From Leptotrichia shahii (GTDB lineage Bacteria > Fusobacteriota > Fusobacteriia > Fusobacteriales > Leptotrichiaceae), in contig NZ_AP019827.1 of assembly GCF_008327825.1 (NCBI RefSeq), forward strand, positions 1,240,001 to 1,304,000: a stretch of 64,000 bases of DNA, read 5' to 3'. The notes under the pieces were generated by a model. That model did not search any database. It was not told where the DNA came from and saw only the letters and a list, made by a program, of their open reading frames with translations. This document shows, one piece after another, positions 27,434 through 36,699 of this stretch. A program made the translations under genes and the position numbers. Numbering within the stretch: the stretch's first letter is position 1; every line of letters starts with the position of its first letter.

Positions 27434-28525
27434 TTACACTATCCTTATATACTTCGCCCCATTTGTTTCTGTAATCAATCCTTTAATTTTTAAACTCATA
27501 ATTATCGAAAATAATTTATTTTTCTCAATTTTTCCCTTCACAATTTGTAATATTTGCTCAAAACTTACTTCCTCTGTAATCGTTTCAAATACAGTCTGCT
27601 CTTCCTCTGTCAATTTTTGCAATTTACTTTTTTCCTTTTTTATATCCCACAAAAACTCGATTGCAATGTCATTTCCACAAGTTGTTAATTTTGCCTTATT
27701 ATTTTTAATCAAATCATTACAGCCTTCAAAAGATGGATAATTTATAAATCCTGGAATGGCAAAAATTTCACGATTCATACTGAATCCTAATTCTGCAGTA
27801 ATTAATGCACCGCCTTTTTTGAAACTTTCAGCCACTAAAATTCCATCTGACATTCCCGCAATAATACGATTTCTTCTTGGAAAAGTCCATCTGGTTGGTT
27901 GCGTTCCCAACGGATATTCACTTACAATAGTTCCAGTTTCCGCCATTCTCTCCCACAAATCTCGATTGTCATAAGGATATACAATGTCTAGCCCTGTCCC
28001 AACTACCGATATAACTCCTATTCCCTTGTCAAGTGCAGTTTTTAGAGCAACTGTGTCAATTCCTTCTGCAAGTCCGCTAATTAAAGTCACATCATAATTT
28101 ACAAGTTCATTTACAATTTTCTCACAAGCCATTTTTCCAAATTTTGTAGCCCTTCTTGTACCCACAACTGCTATATTTCGTTTATTTTCTACTGAAATCT
28201 TATCCTTGTCAATCTTTATTTTCTCATAATCCTTCAGCTTTTTCCCCTTTAAATATAAAAATACTGGATAATCTTTTATTTCCTTTAGCTTTTTTGGATA
28301 TTCCTTATCATTTGCACTAATTATTCTTACTCTGTTTCGCTTGTAAAGCTCGATTCTTTCTTTCATATCAATTTTCATTGATTCTTCCAGCTGATGTTTT
28401 AATTCATCGTTGAACAATTTAAAATTTTCCTCATAAAATAATTCTTCAAAATCTTGAAAAATCAACATCAACTTTTTTATATGGTTATTTTTCATTCCAT
28501 ATTCCTTTAATCTAAGCCATTCCAC
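27434..28525 (-). CDS. dprA: DNA processing protein DprA
   Basis: A 363-residue DprA/Smf protein. The Rossmann core has VVGTRRATKFG (about 120), ISGLAEGIDTVA, SEYPLGTQPTRWTFPRRNRIIAG and ESFKKGGALITAE, all diagnostic. An N-terminal helical region and a C-terminal winged-helix-like DML1 segment (about 300-363) flank it. DprA loads RecA on incoming single-stranded DNA in transformation; with the CinA-type protein it hints at natural competence. It begins 18 bases after the TPR gene. Confidence 0.95.
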   Translation of the reverse strand: MEWLRLKEYGMKNNHIKKLMLIFQDFEELFYEENFKLFNDELKHQLEESMKIDMKERIELYKRNRVRIISANDKEYPKKLKEIKDYPVFLYLKGKKLKDYEKIKIDKDKISVENKRNIAVVGTRRATKFGKMACEKIVNELVNYDVTLISGLAEGIDTVALKTALDKGIGVISVVGTGLDIVYPYDNRDLWERMAETGTIVSEYPLGTQPTRWTFPRRNRIIAGMSDGILVAESFKKGGALITAELGFSMNREIFAIPGFINYPSFEGCNDLIKNNKAKLTTCGNDIAIEFLWDIKKEKSKLQKLTEEEQTVFETITEEVSFEQILQIVKGKIEKNKLFSIIMSLKIKGLITETNGAKYIRIV

Positions 28526-28542
28526 AATAATCCCCCCTATTT

Positions 28543-29223
28543 TTATCTTGAACCAGCTAATATTTCATTTAATATTGTAATTTCCTTTTTTACTTCATCA
28601 TCGGCATGTGTAGAATTATAATCTCTTAAATATCCCAATGCTTTTGAAAAATCCCCTTTTGATTTGTAGGCAATGCCTATCCCTAATTTTGCTTCAGCCT
28701 GATTTTCATCCTGCGATAAAATTCTCGCATAATAATCAATCGATCTGTCATTATTTCCCATAAGCCGAGATCCAATCGCAATTACGTACATCACAGAAAT
28801 ATCAGGATTTTCATCCTTCAATGCCAAATTTACCGCTTTTTCATAAAGTCCATCACGAAAATACAGCTGAGCCATTCTAAATGTCGCCGATGAACTTTTT
28901 TTAGCAAGTGTAGCATTTTCATAATTTGTATAGGAATTATACTTTGCCTCTGTAGATATGTCTTCCGTCTGTGTCGCTGGCATTGTCCCAGTATCTTTTT
29001 CTTTTGGCTTCAATGACTCATCTTTTGGCGGTTTAAATGCTTTTTTTGTAGTTTCATCAGCTTTAGCTGTTGGCGGCAAAACACTTTCTTCATCATTATT
29101 TACAGTTGTTGCATCTCCACCTTCGGTTTCTGTATTTTCAGCAATATAATAATTTCCTTTTACAACTGTTGCAAAAGTGAGAAGGATTGCCACCATCATC
29201 ATTACTCTTTTTGCTTTTCCCAT
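28543..29223 (-). CDS. secreted/anchored TPR protein
   Basis: A 226-residue protein with an N-terminal hydrophobic signal or anchor (RVMMMVAILLTFATVV), a low-complexity Lys/Glu/Thr/Pro linker to about residue 90, and two to three TPR units in the C-terminal half (RMAQLYFRDGLYEKAVNLAL, YYARILSQDENQAEAKLGIG, YKSKGDFSKALGYLRDY). The arrangement places the TPRs outside the cytoplasm. It lies between asnS and dprA with gaps of 18-19 bases, so it is part of the same run; no functional link is evident. Confidence 0.72.
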   Translation of the reverse strand: MGKAKRVMMMVAILLTFATVVKGNYYIAENTETEGGDATTVNNDEESVLPPTAKADETTKKAFKPPKDESLKPKEKDTGTMPATQTEDISTEAKYNSYTNYENATLAKKSSSATFRMAQLYFRDGLYEKAVNLALKDENPDISVMYVIAIGSRLMGNNDRSIDYYARILSQDENQAEAKLGIGIAYKSKGDFSKALGYLRDYNSTHADDEVKKEITILNEILAGSR

Positions 29224-29241
29224 CTTGTTCCTCCTAAATAA

Positions 29242-30630
29242 TTAGAACTCCAAATTTTTAGTTGTTCTTGGGAACGGAATTACATCTCTAATATTTGTCA
29301 TTCCTGTAATATACATAAGCATTCTGTCAAATCCAAGCCCAAATCCTGAATGTGGCACGCTTCCATATTTTCTTAAGTCTAAGTACCACCAGTAGTCTTC
29401 CTCTTTTAATCCCATTTCCTGAATTTTTCCTAAAAGGACTTCATAGTCATCTTCTCTTTGACTTCCACCTACAATTTCCCCAATTCCTGGTGCCAATAAG
29501 TCAACTGCTCTTACAGTTTTCCCATCTTCATTTAATTTCATATAAAATGCCTTTATATCTTTAGGATAATCAGTTACAAATACTGGCTTTTTAAAATGTT
29601 TTTCTGCCAGATATCTTTCGTGTTCAGTTTGTAAGTCAATTCCCCATTCCACTTCATATTCAAATTTCTGTTTTGAATTTTTCAAAATTTCAATAGCTTC
29701 AGTATAAGTAATTCTATCAAATTTATTGTTTACTAATGTATCAAGCCTATTAAATAAATCCTTATCTACAAATTTATTGAAAAATTCCATTTCTTCCTTA
29801 GCATTTTCTCTCACATAATTTACAATATATTTTATCATTTCTTCAATAATATCCATATTTACATCCAAATCAGCAAATGCAATTTCAGGCTCCATCATCC
29901 AAAATTCTGCAGCATGTTTTGGAGTATTAGATTTTTCAGCCCTGAATGTAGGTCCAAAAGTATAAGTATTTTTAAATGCTGTTGCAAATGTTTCAACATT
30001 TAACTGTCCACTTACTGTAAGATTCGCTTCTTTTCCAAAGAAATCCTGTTTAAAGTCAATGCTTCCATTTTCAGTTTTTGGAACATTATTTATATCAAGC
30101 GTTGTAAGTCTGAACATTTCTCCAGCACCTTCCGCATCACTTCCAGTAATTATTGGTGTTTGCACATATACAAAGTTTTTTTCCTGAAAGAATTTATGAA
30201 TTGCATAAGACAAGATTGAACGCACTCTGAATGTTGCAAAAAAAGCATTAGTTCTTGGACGTAAATGTGCAATTGTTCTCAAAAACTCAAATGTATGTCT
30301 TTTATTTTGCAATGGATAATCTGAATCAGCTTTTTGATAAACAGAAATTTTTGTTGCCTTAATTTCATAATCCTGTCCTTTCCCCAATGATTCTACCACA
30401 GTTCCTGTAACTTTAACAGAAGTTGAAATTGTAAGTTTAGAAATTTCTTCAAAATTTTCCAACGCTTCATCAAACACAACTTGAATCCCAGTAAAAAAAG
30501 TCCCATCATTTAACTCAATAAATCCAAAGTTCTTTTGACTTCTAATTTTTTTTACCCATCCGTTAATTTCGATTTCTTTCCCTAAATACTCTTTTGTATT
30601 TGTCTGAAGTTCTCTTAATTCTAATAACAT
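29242..30630 (-). CDS. asnS: asparaginyl-tRNA synthetase
   Basis: A 462-residue class IIb synthetase. The N-terminal OB-fold anticodon-binding domain ([22 protein letters not shown]) is followed by the catalytic core with motif 2 [21 protein letters not shown] and motif 3 [12 protein letters not shown]. It is AsnRS rather than AspRS by the HAAEFWM motif and length. First gene of the asnS-TPR-dprA-topA-Sel1 run. Confidence 0.95.
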   Translation of the reverse strand: MLLELRELQTNTKEYLGKEIEINGWVKKIRSQKNFGFIELNDGTFFTGIQVVFDEALENFEEISKLTISTSVKVTGTVVESLGKGQDYEIKATKISVYQKADSDYPLQNKRHTFEFLRTIAHLRPRTNAFFATFRVRSILSYAIHKFFQEKNFVYVQTPIITGSDAEGAGEMFRLTTLDINNVPKTENGSIDFKQDFFGKEANLTVSGQLNVETFATAFKNTYTFGPTFRAEKSNTPKHAAEFWMMEPEIAFADLDVNMDIIEEMIKYIVNYVRENAKEEMEFFNKFVDKDLFNRLDTLVNNKFDRITYTEAIEILKNSKQKFEYEVEWGIDLQTEHERYLAEKHFKKPVFVTDYPKDIKAFYMKLNEDGKTVRAVDLLAPGIGEIVGGSQREDDYEVLLGKIQEMGLKEEDYWWYLDLRKYGSVPHSGFGLGFDRMLMYITGMTNIRDVIPFPRTTKNLEF

Positions 30631-30812
30631 ATATTTTCTTCTCCTCTTCCAAAAATTATTTTATTTTTATTCAATTTTTTATTTATACTTATATTTTCAC
30701 ATTATACCACAATTTTTTATATATTTTAATAATAAATTCAAAAATTTATTGTAATTTCCAATAAATCTAATACTAAATCATATTATAAATTAATTATATT
30801 TCTAAAATTTCA

Positions 30813-30842
30813 TTGACAAACACCCTCTAAATGAAGTAAAAT
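30813..30842 (+). promoter_or_regulatory. promoter of the OPT-coaX operon
   Basis: TTGACA (30813-30818), 18-base spacer, TAAAAT (30837-30842). The start site would fall at the edge of the B repeat, giving a leader of about 165 bases. Confidence 0.6.
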
Positions 30843-30850
30843 TTTAATAA

Positions 30851-30971
30851 TAATACTAAGTCCCTTTTGCAAAGATAGTAATTATAGTTTATTTATTTTT
30901 TTGACAAGGAGTCTTGAACTCTTGTGTAGTAAAAGTTATAACAAATCTATTATTTTATGGGAAATAGTATA
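30851..30971 (-). repeat. repeat B copy in the OPT leader
   Basis: A 121-base reverse-complement copy of the element at 43052: TAATACTAAGTCCCTTTT at one end, ATGGGAAATAGTATA at the other and the core CAAGGAGTCTTGAACTCTTG in the middle. It lies between the OPT promoter and its ribosome site. Confidence 0.75.
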
Positions 30972-31012
30972 AATATAGTTTCATACAAAAATAAAATTAG
31001 GAGGAAACTTAA

Positions 31013-32665
31013 ATGGCAGAAACAAAAAAAATAGTATCAAAGATTGGAAGGAATGAAACAAATATAACTTTTCCAGTGATTTTAACAGGAACTATTGGAG
31101 CGGTTCTAGTATCTTCCAGCTCTTTTTACATCGCACTAAAATTTGGAGCATTACCGTGGCCGACTATAATGGTTACGCTCTTATCTATGATGACGTTAAA
31201 TTTATTTAAAAAGGCAAATAACAAGGAAATTACAATTTCTCATACTATTATGAGTGCTGGGTCAATGGTAGCTGGAGGAGTTGCCTTTACAATGCCTGCT
31301 TACATTATTCTAGGTGGAAAATTAATGGATATTAATCAGTATCAGCTGCTTTTAACTATTTTGGGCGGAAGTATTGCAGGAGCATTTTTATCGTACATTT
31401 TTCGTACAAAGTTAATTGAAGAAGAAAAACTGGAATTTCCAATTGGAGAAGCTGCCTATAACCTTGTAAATTCAGGAAAAAGTGCAGAAAATATCAGATA
31501 TGTTGCTTTTGGAACATTATTTAGCTCAATCGTTGCTTTTTTTCGTGATTTTAGCTTTACAAAAGGTAAGGCACCCATTATTCCATCACTACTTTCATTA
31601 AAAAATGGTCTTTTCAGTTTTTATGTATCGCCACTTTTAGTTGGAATGGGATATGTACTTGGATTTGTAAATACATTTGTCTGGTTTTTAGGTGGAGCGA
31701 TTGTCCTTTTTATCGGAGAACCATTTGCAAAAATGTTTAAAATTGCTGATTTTCCCATTATGAAAAATAGTTTTGGAATGGGATTTATGATTGGGATTGG
31801 AATTGCTATAGTTTTAAAAATTATTTTTTCAAATAAAATGAAAAAGGATACAGAAAATAAAAGCATTGTAGCGAAATTGCTCATTTTATTGGTTATTTCC
31901 ATAATTGTTATAACTTTTATTTATAAATTACCAATTTTTCTTTCATTAGTTTTAGTGCTAATTTCAATTTTATGTACAATCATCGCTGGATATTCGACTG
32001 GAAAAACTGGAGTCAATCCAATGGAAATTTACGCTATAATTACAATTTTATTAATTTCATTCTTAAATAAAATGCTAAATGGCTTAAATATTGGCGGAAT
32101 AAAATTTTATACAAATTTAAATACCTTAATATTATTTATGCTAGCCTGCATTATAACAGTTGCTTGCGGACTTGCAGGCGATATTTTAAATGACTTTAAA
32201 TCAGGATACAAAATGAAAGTAAAACCATCCGAACAACTTTTTGGAGAATTAATTGGTGCAATCGTAAGCTCTTTCGTAATAACATTTTTATTTTTTGTTT
32301 TTTTCAAAGTCTACAAAACAATCGGACCTGTTGAAAATACTGAATTAATAGCATTGCAGGCTTCCATCGTAGCAACAGTCATAAACGGAATACCGTTTTT
32401 AGGCATCTTCTTTATTGGACTTGCAGCTGGACTAATTCTAAGCCTTTTAAATTTACCAGTTCTAACTTTTGGAATTGGAATTTATGTACCGTTTTATTTG
32501 ACTTCAACTGTATTCTTAGGTGGTCTTGCAAGTTTTTTTGGTAACAGAATTTCAAAAAAATCCAATTCAAAACTGCTTTTAATATCAAATGGACTAATGA
32601 GCGGAGAAGCAATTGTTGGAGTTATTTTATCAGTTATGGCTTATATTGGATTATTTATAAAATAA
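31013..32665 (+). CDS. OPT family oligopeptide transporter
   Basis: A 550-residue integral membrane protein with about 14 hydrophobic spans. OPT-family signatures are present: GAVLVSSSSFYIALKFGALPWP near the N-terminus, the EEEKLEFPIGEAAYNLV loop and CGLAGDILNDFKSGYKMKVKP near residue 385. These transporters import peptides or metal chelates with protons. Strong AGGAGG upstream. It heads a plus-strand unit with coaX, a hydrolase and a PLD-like protein. Confidence 0.88.
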   Translation: MAETKKIVSKIGRNETNITFPVILTGTIGAVLVSSSSFYIALKFGALPWPTIMVTLLSMMTLNLFKKANNKEITISHTIMSAGSMVAGGVAFTMPAYIILGGKLMDINQYQLLLTILGGSIAGAFLSYIFRTKLIEEEKLEFPIGEAAYNLVNSGKSAENIRYVAFGTLFSSIVAFFRDFSFTKGKAPIIPSLLSLKNGLFSFYVSPLLVGMGYVLGFVNTFVWFLGGAIVLFIGEPFAKMFKIADFPIMKNSFGMGFMIGIGIAIVLKIIFSNKMKKDTENKSIVAKLLILLVISIIVITFIYKLPIFLSLVLVLISILCTIIAGYSTGKTGVNPMEIYAIITILLISFLNKMLNGLNIGGIKFYTNLNTLILFMLACIITVACGLAGDILNDFKSGYKMKVKPSEQLFGELIGAIVSSFVITFLFFVFFKVYKTIGPVENTELIALQASIVATVINGIPFLGIFFIGLAAGLILSLLNLPVLTFGIGIYVPFYLTSTVFLGGLASFFGNRISKKSNSKLLLISNGLMSGEAIVGVILSVMAYIGLFIK

Positions 32666-32695
32666 AAAATATGAAAGGTAAAAAAGGTGAAAATA

Positions 32696-33496
32696 ATGAT
32701 TTTAGGATTTGACATTGGAAATACACATATTATACCAATCTTTTTTAATAAAAATGGAAATATTTTGGCAACATTCAGAATACCGACACATCTGGAATTT
32801 ACCGAAGATACTTTTTTTATAATGTTAAATGAATTTGCAAAAAGCAAAAATTTGGAAATTTCAAATATAAAAAATATTATAGTTTCATCGGTTGTTTCAA
32901 ATATTAATGAAAATTTTACAAGACTTGGGAAAAAATATTTTGACATTGATCCAACTTTTGTAACACTTGAAAATGTGGAAAATAAAATAAAAGAAATAAA
33001 AATTTTGCCAAATATGGAACGTGGGCTTGGAGCAGACAGAATTGTCGATATTTTAGCAGCAAAAAAACTTTATCCAGAAAAAGAACTTTTAATAATTGAC
33101 TTTGGAACAGCCACAACCTTTGATATGATAAAGGATTCCACTTATATGGGCGGATGCATTATGCCAGGAATTGCACTTTCAATAAACGCCCTATTTAGCA
33201 ATACTGCCGCTTTGCCTAAAATCGAATTTACAGAACCTGAAACTGTTCTGGGAATAAATACAGTTTCTCAAATTAATGCTGGCATCTTTTACGGAAATGT
33301 TGGATCAATAAAAGAATTAATTTTGCAATATAAAAAATTTTTCCCCAATGCTTACGTTATCACAACTGGCGGACAAGGGCAAAAAATTTCAGAATACATT
33401 GAAGAAATTGATGAATACGTTCCAAAACTTGGAGAAATCGGGATTTTTGAGTTTTATAGACTTAATTTTTTGAGAAAAAATAGTGATGAAATATAA
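32696..33496 (+). CDS. coaX: type III pantothenate kinase
   Basis: About 266 residues from the ATG preceded by AAGGTG (a GTG nine bases earlier is possible). CoaX motifs: FDIGNTH at the N-terminus for the phosphate loop, GLGADRIVD and DFGTATTFD in the centre, and YMGGCIMPG. It phosphorylates pantothenate in coenzyme A synthesis. Many CoaX proteins need a monovalent cation. It is 30 bases after the OPT gene and 22 before the hydrolase. Confidence 0.93.
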   Translation: MILGFDIGNTHIIPIFFNKNGNILATFRIPTHLEFTEDTFFIMLNEFAKSKNLEISNIKNIIVSSVVSNINENFTRLGKKYFDIDPTFVTLENVENKIKEIKILPNMERGLGADRIVDILAAKKLYPEKELLIIDFGTATTFDMIKDSTYMGGCIMPGIALSINALFSNTAALPKIEFTEPETVLGINTVSQINAGIFYGNVGSIKELILQYKKFFPNAYVITTGGQGQKISEYIEEIDEYVPKLGEIGIFEFYRLNFLRKNSDEI

Positions 33497-33518
33497 TGAA
33501 AAGGAATAACCATAAAAA

Positions 33519-34400
33519 ATGAATGAAATAATAAAAGACATATTAATTGGTTCAACAGTCAAAGTAGCTGAAATTGTTGTAGCAAAAAATGTTATAACTA
33601 AACTTCTCTATCACAATTATGAAGTTAAAATCTATTATGAAAAAAATGATGAATCTCGGAAAAATCAGGATTTTTTGGTACTTCTTCACGGTATTTATGG
33701 AAAAAGTTCAGATATGGAAAGTATTGCTCAAAATTTTAAGAGCAATTACAGGATTATCAATATTCAATATCCTACAACGAAAGAAACTGCTGAGGAAATT
33801 TCTGATCTTTATATAAAACCAAATATTGAAAATATTAAAGAGCAGATTTTCTCAGAAAATTTTCATAAAAAAATAGAAAGTCAATATTCTCAAACAGATG
33901 AAAATAATAATAAAATAAACAAAAATTTTAATCAAAATGTAAAAATTAATTTTGTGGCACATTCGATGGGAACTGGAATCCTTCGGTATTATTTAAAGGA
34001 AAATTCACTTGAAAATCTAGGAAAAGTCGTATTTATTTCTCCGCCATCGCACGGAAGCCATCTAGCAGACGTACCTTTTGTCGACAAACTCCCGTCTATG
34101 CTTGGAAAAGTCGTTCCACAATTTAGCACAAAAAAAGACAGTTTTGTAAATCAGCTTGGCGAGCCTGATTACAACTATATGATTTTAATTGGAAATAAGA
34201 CAAATAATTTGCTGTATTCAATGATAATTCGTGGAAAAGACGATGGAATGGTGCCTCTAAAAACTGCAAAAATGAAATCTGATAATTTCAAAATTATTGA
34301 AAATACAACTCACACCAGTATTCTAAAGGACAGACGAACAATGAAGGAAATTTCTGAATTTTTAAAAAATTCAGATCTAAATAAAGAGAAGGAAAAATAA
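33519..34400 (+). CDS. alpha/beta hydrolase, lipase-like
   Basis: A 293-residue hydrolase with the oxyanion strand VLLHGIYG (about 54-61), nucleophile S149 in VAHSMGTG, an Asp in GKDDGMVP near 246 and a His in TTHTSI near 271, a full triad. It resembles triacylglycerol lipase/palmitoyl-thioesterase-like esterases; there is no signal peptide, so it acts inside the cell. Its stop codon overlaps the start of the next gene by one base (TAATG), suggesting paired translation with a membrane PLD-like protein and a lipid substrate. That is inference. Confidence 0.75.
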   Translation: MNEIIKDILIGSTVKVAEIVVAKNVITKLLYHNYEVKIYYEKNDESRKNQDFLVLLHGIYGKSSDMESIAQNFKSNYRIINIQYPTTKETAEEISDLYIKPNIENIKEQIFSENFHKKIESQYSQTDENNNKINKNFNQNVKINFVAHSMGTGILRYYLKENSLENLGKVVFISPPSHGSHLADVPFVDKLPSMLGKVVPQFSTKKDSFVNQLGEPDYNYMILIGNKTNNLLYSMIIRGKDDGMVPLKTAKMKSDNFKIIENTTHTSILKDRRTMKEISEFLKNSDLNKEKEK

Positions 34401-35227
34401 TGAAAAAAACTACAACAAAGCGAACAAATAATTCAACAAAAAAAACTGTAAAAACAAAAACTGAAAGAAAAAAAAGCATCCCAAAATTTGAACAATCTTT
34501 TTTAGAAGGGATTTCCTGTGACATTTATGTTGGAAAAAAGGCTGGAATTAGTGTTAGAAATGCAATACGGAAAGCTAAAAAATCAATTACGGTAATTTCT
34601 CCATTCTTAAGCGGAAATATGATAACTGAAGATGTTTTTGAAGTATTAAATAAAGATGTTCAAGTAAACATTATTTCAAAAGACAATGAAAGAATTTATC
34701 CTTTTTTAAAAAAGAATTTATATAGCCAAAATCCTATTTTAGGTTCTGAAAAATGGTTGTTTCTTTTGGGAAAATACATATTAATATTTTTTTATATTAT
34801 TTTATCTATTGCAGCATTAGAAATTTTTACATCCTTTATTTTTGATGTTTCTTTTACAAAAAATGTACTCCCAATTTCTAAAAATAATTTTTTAGTGCTT
34901 ACCATTATTTTGGGAATACTGACCTTCTTTTTGAGAAAATTGACAATAAACCACGAATTTTACTATTCAAAACGAGATAATTTCAATGTACATATTCTTG
35001 AAAAAAGCTATAATCTTCATAGTAAAATCTATATAATAGACAACAAAATTGCCTTTTTAGGCTCTTTAAATTTTACTACTACAGGTTTTCTTTTTAATCA
35101 CGAAACTTGTATAAGAACAACTGATAAATCTGTAATCAGACATTTAAATAACGTCTATAAAGATTTAATAAAAAGTTCAAAGCCTATTCCATCAGGAGAA
35201 TTGAAAAAAAGAATAAATCAAAAATAA
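34400..35227 (+). CDS. membrane PLD-like protein with a single HKD motif
   Basis: A 275-residue protein. Residues 1-27 are Lys/Thr-rich. Residues 40-115 resemble the N-terminal half of a phospholipase-D-like domain but lack an HKD. Two membrane spans (about 119-146 and 163-179) follow, then a PLD half with HxKxxxxD at H207, K209 and D214 and GSLNFTTTGF. A single HKD usually means two chains form one active site. Candidate activities are phosphatidyl transfer, lipid hydrolysis or nuclease. Start overlaps the hydrolase stop. Confidence 0.7.
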   Translation: MKKTTTKRTNNSTKKTVKTKTERKKSIPKFEQSFLEGISCDIYVGKKAGISVRNAIRKAKKSITVISPFLSGNMITEDVFEVLNKDVQVNIISKDNERIYPFLKKNLYSQNPILGSEKWLFLLGKYILIFFYIILSIAALEIFTSFIFDVSFTKNVLPISKNNFLVLTIILGILTFFLRKLTINHEFYYSKRDNFNVHILEKSYNLHSKIYIIDNKIAFLGSLNFTTTGFLFNHETCIRTTDKSVIRHLNNVYKDLIKSSKPIPSGELKKRINQK

Positions 35228-35269
35228 GAGCTATCTATACTCGTAATTGAATTTAGATAACTCTTTTTA
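35227..35269 (+). terminator. terminator of the OPT-coaX-hydrolase-PLD unit
   Basis: AGAG-C-TATCTA (35227-35236) pairs with TAGATA-A-CTCT (35254-35264), then a T run. It starts at the last base of the PLD gene stop codon. Confidence 0.8.
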
Positions 35270-35352
35270 TCTATTCTATGATGTTTGTTTTAAATTTATT
35301 CTAATACTAAACCCTATAAATCCGTGTTTTGGGTAAAAAAACTCTCTGTATA

Positions 35353-35421
35353 CTAATCCATTGCTTCTCCAAAAACAAAATTTCCTAAAATAAATATTAA
35401 TATTAAAATAAATTTTTTCAT
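35353..35421 (-). pseudogene. truncated secreted-protein gene: signal peptide only
   Basis: ATG at 35421 opens a 22-codon frame, MKKFILILIFILGNFVFGEA then a stop. This is a textbook signal peptide ending in a plausible signal-peptidase site, with nothing after it. Beyond the stop the DNA contains TAATACTAAACCC, which resembles the end of a B repeat. I read it as the head of a deleted exported-protein gene. Confidence 0.5.
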
Positions 35422-35462
35422 AATTTAGACTCTACTTCTTAATATCTTCAAAATATTAAAAA

Positions 35463-35831
35463 TTAATCTATCGGAAGAAAATCTCCTTCCCAGTCTATTC
35501 CCTGATCTTCTGCATAACTAAAATTATCTGTCGCAAGTTCTCCAGTTATTTTATTCACAGTATAACTAAACAAACGTGGCTCAACACTTGGATCTCCACC
35601 ACATTTCGCATTATTACTTCGTACATCAATTTCAAATTCTTCAGCTGTTTCATCAACATAAAATCTCATACATTTCGTTCCTTGATTACCACCAAATCTA
35701 TGCTTAATTATTGAATTTTGCACAAGTCTTAAAGCCTCGTCCTCACTTCTCACAGGTTTAGCATTCAAAAATCCAGCACATACCAAAGAAAAAACTAAAA
35801 TACCAATCTTTTTATTAAAAATTTTTCTCAT
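35463..35831 (-). CDS. small secreted protein, unknown
   Basis: About 122 residues from the ATG of MRKIFNK, chosen because GGAGAAGGTG lies at ideal distance; an in-frame start seven codons upstream has none. An N-terminal signal peptide ends near LNAKP (about residue 25). The mature part has two cysteines (TKCMRF and NAKCGG) that could form a disulfide, and a C-terminal YTVNKITGELATDNF strand reminiscent of small PepSY-like or YpeB-like domains. I do not assign a family. Confidence 0.6.
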   Translation of the reverse strand: MRKIFNKKIGILVFSLVCAGFLNAKPVRSEDEALRLVQNSIIKHRFGGNQGTKCMRFYVDETAEEFEIDVRSNNAKCGGDPSVEPRLFSYTVNKITGELATDNFSYAEDQGIDWEGDFLPID

Positions 35832-35910
35832 CAAAATCACCTTCTCCTTCAACCTTTTTTCAATATTGATTATACCATATCTTTTTGTAAAATCGAAACT
35901 TTTTCAAAAT

Positions 35911-36642
35911 TTATTCATCTTTCAATTGATTCAGCAAGTTACTAATATCAATTTTCTTAACTTTCCCATTTTTTAACAAAATTTCAACACGACGATTATT
36001 GTATCTTCCCTCTACTGTATCATTCGTATCAATTGGATCTTCAGATCCTTTTCCAATCATTTTAGTAATTTTTATATCTTTTCTCAATCCATTTTGTTTC
36101 AGAAATTCTGCCATTTTTTCAGCTCTTGATAAAGATAATTTCTTTTTATTCTTTTCAGTTTCATCAGTATATCCAACAATTTCAAATTCTTCATTTTCAA
36201 AAAAGATATTTAACAAATATTCTATTTCTTCTCTAATTTCCTGTTTTTCTGTTTCAGTCACTTCTTCTTTATCAACGGGAAATCCTCTTATTACCATTTT
36301 TTCTATTTTTCCATCTTCTTCTACAAATCTAATCGTTGTCCAATTTTCACATATCGCTCTTTCAGGACATAATTTCGGAAGTTTATTTGCTATTTCAAGA
36401 TTTTTACTAGCAATTTCAGAACCATTTTTTATTGCCAATCTATAATATTCTTTCGCTTTAGGAATATTGCGGGAATTTTCATTTTTTGCATACAAATTTC
36501 CTAAATTATTAATTGCTTTTTTATCTCCATTTTTTATTTTTTCTTCCAATATCTCTACTTTTTGAGAAAACTCATCATACGATGTATTTGAAAACAAATT
36601 AATTGTCAAAACCAATGTGAAAAATAAAATCATTTTCTTCAT
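35911..36642 (-). CDS. OmpA-like protein with Sel1/TPR N-terminus
   Basis: A 243-residue exported protein with a signal peptide (to about residue 19), one Sel1-like repeat at 33-70 (AINNLGNLYAKN...AKEYYRLAIKNGSE), and a C-terminal OmpA domain from about 125. The OmpA signature is clear: IVGYTDETEKNKKKLSLSRAE, GKGSEDPI and YNNRRVEI, where the Asp and Arg bind diaminopimelate of peptidoglycan. It has no lipobox, so it is periplasmic or outer-membrane associated. AAGGAG site upstream. Confidence 0.83.
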   Translation of the reverse strand: MKKMILFFTLVLTINLFSNTSYDEFSQKVEILEEKIKNGDKKAINNLGNLYAKNENSRNIPKAKEYYRLAIKNGSEIASKNLEIANKLPKLCPERAICENWTTIRFVEEDGKIEKMVIRGFPVDKEEVTETEKQEIREEIEYLLNIFFENEEFEIVGYTDETEKNKKKLSLSRAEKMAEFLKQNGLRKDIKITKMIGKGSEDPIDTNDTVEGRYNNRRVEILLKNGKVKKIDISNLLNQLKDE

Positions 36643-36699
36643 AAAAAATCCACTCCTTCATAATACTAAAAACTCAAAACTATATTCAAACAATTTACT

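Noticed and set aside
35999-36445. 148-codon plus-strand frame opposite the OmpA-like gene
   Set aside because: Antisense shadow of a gene with signal peptide and OmpA motifs; composition is Ser/Phe/Ile-rich and no start signal is present.
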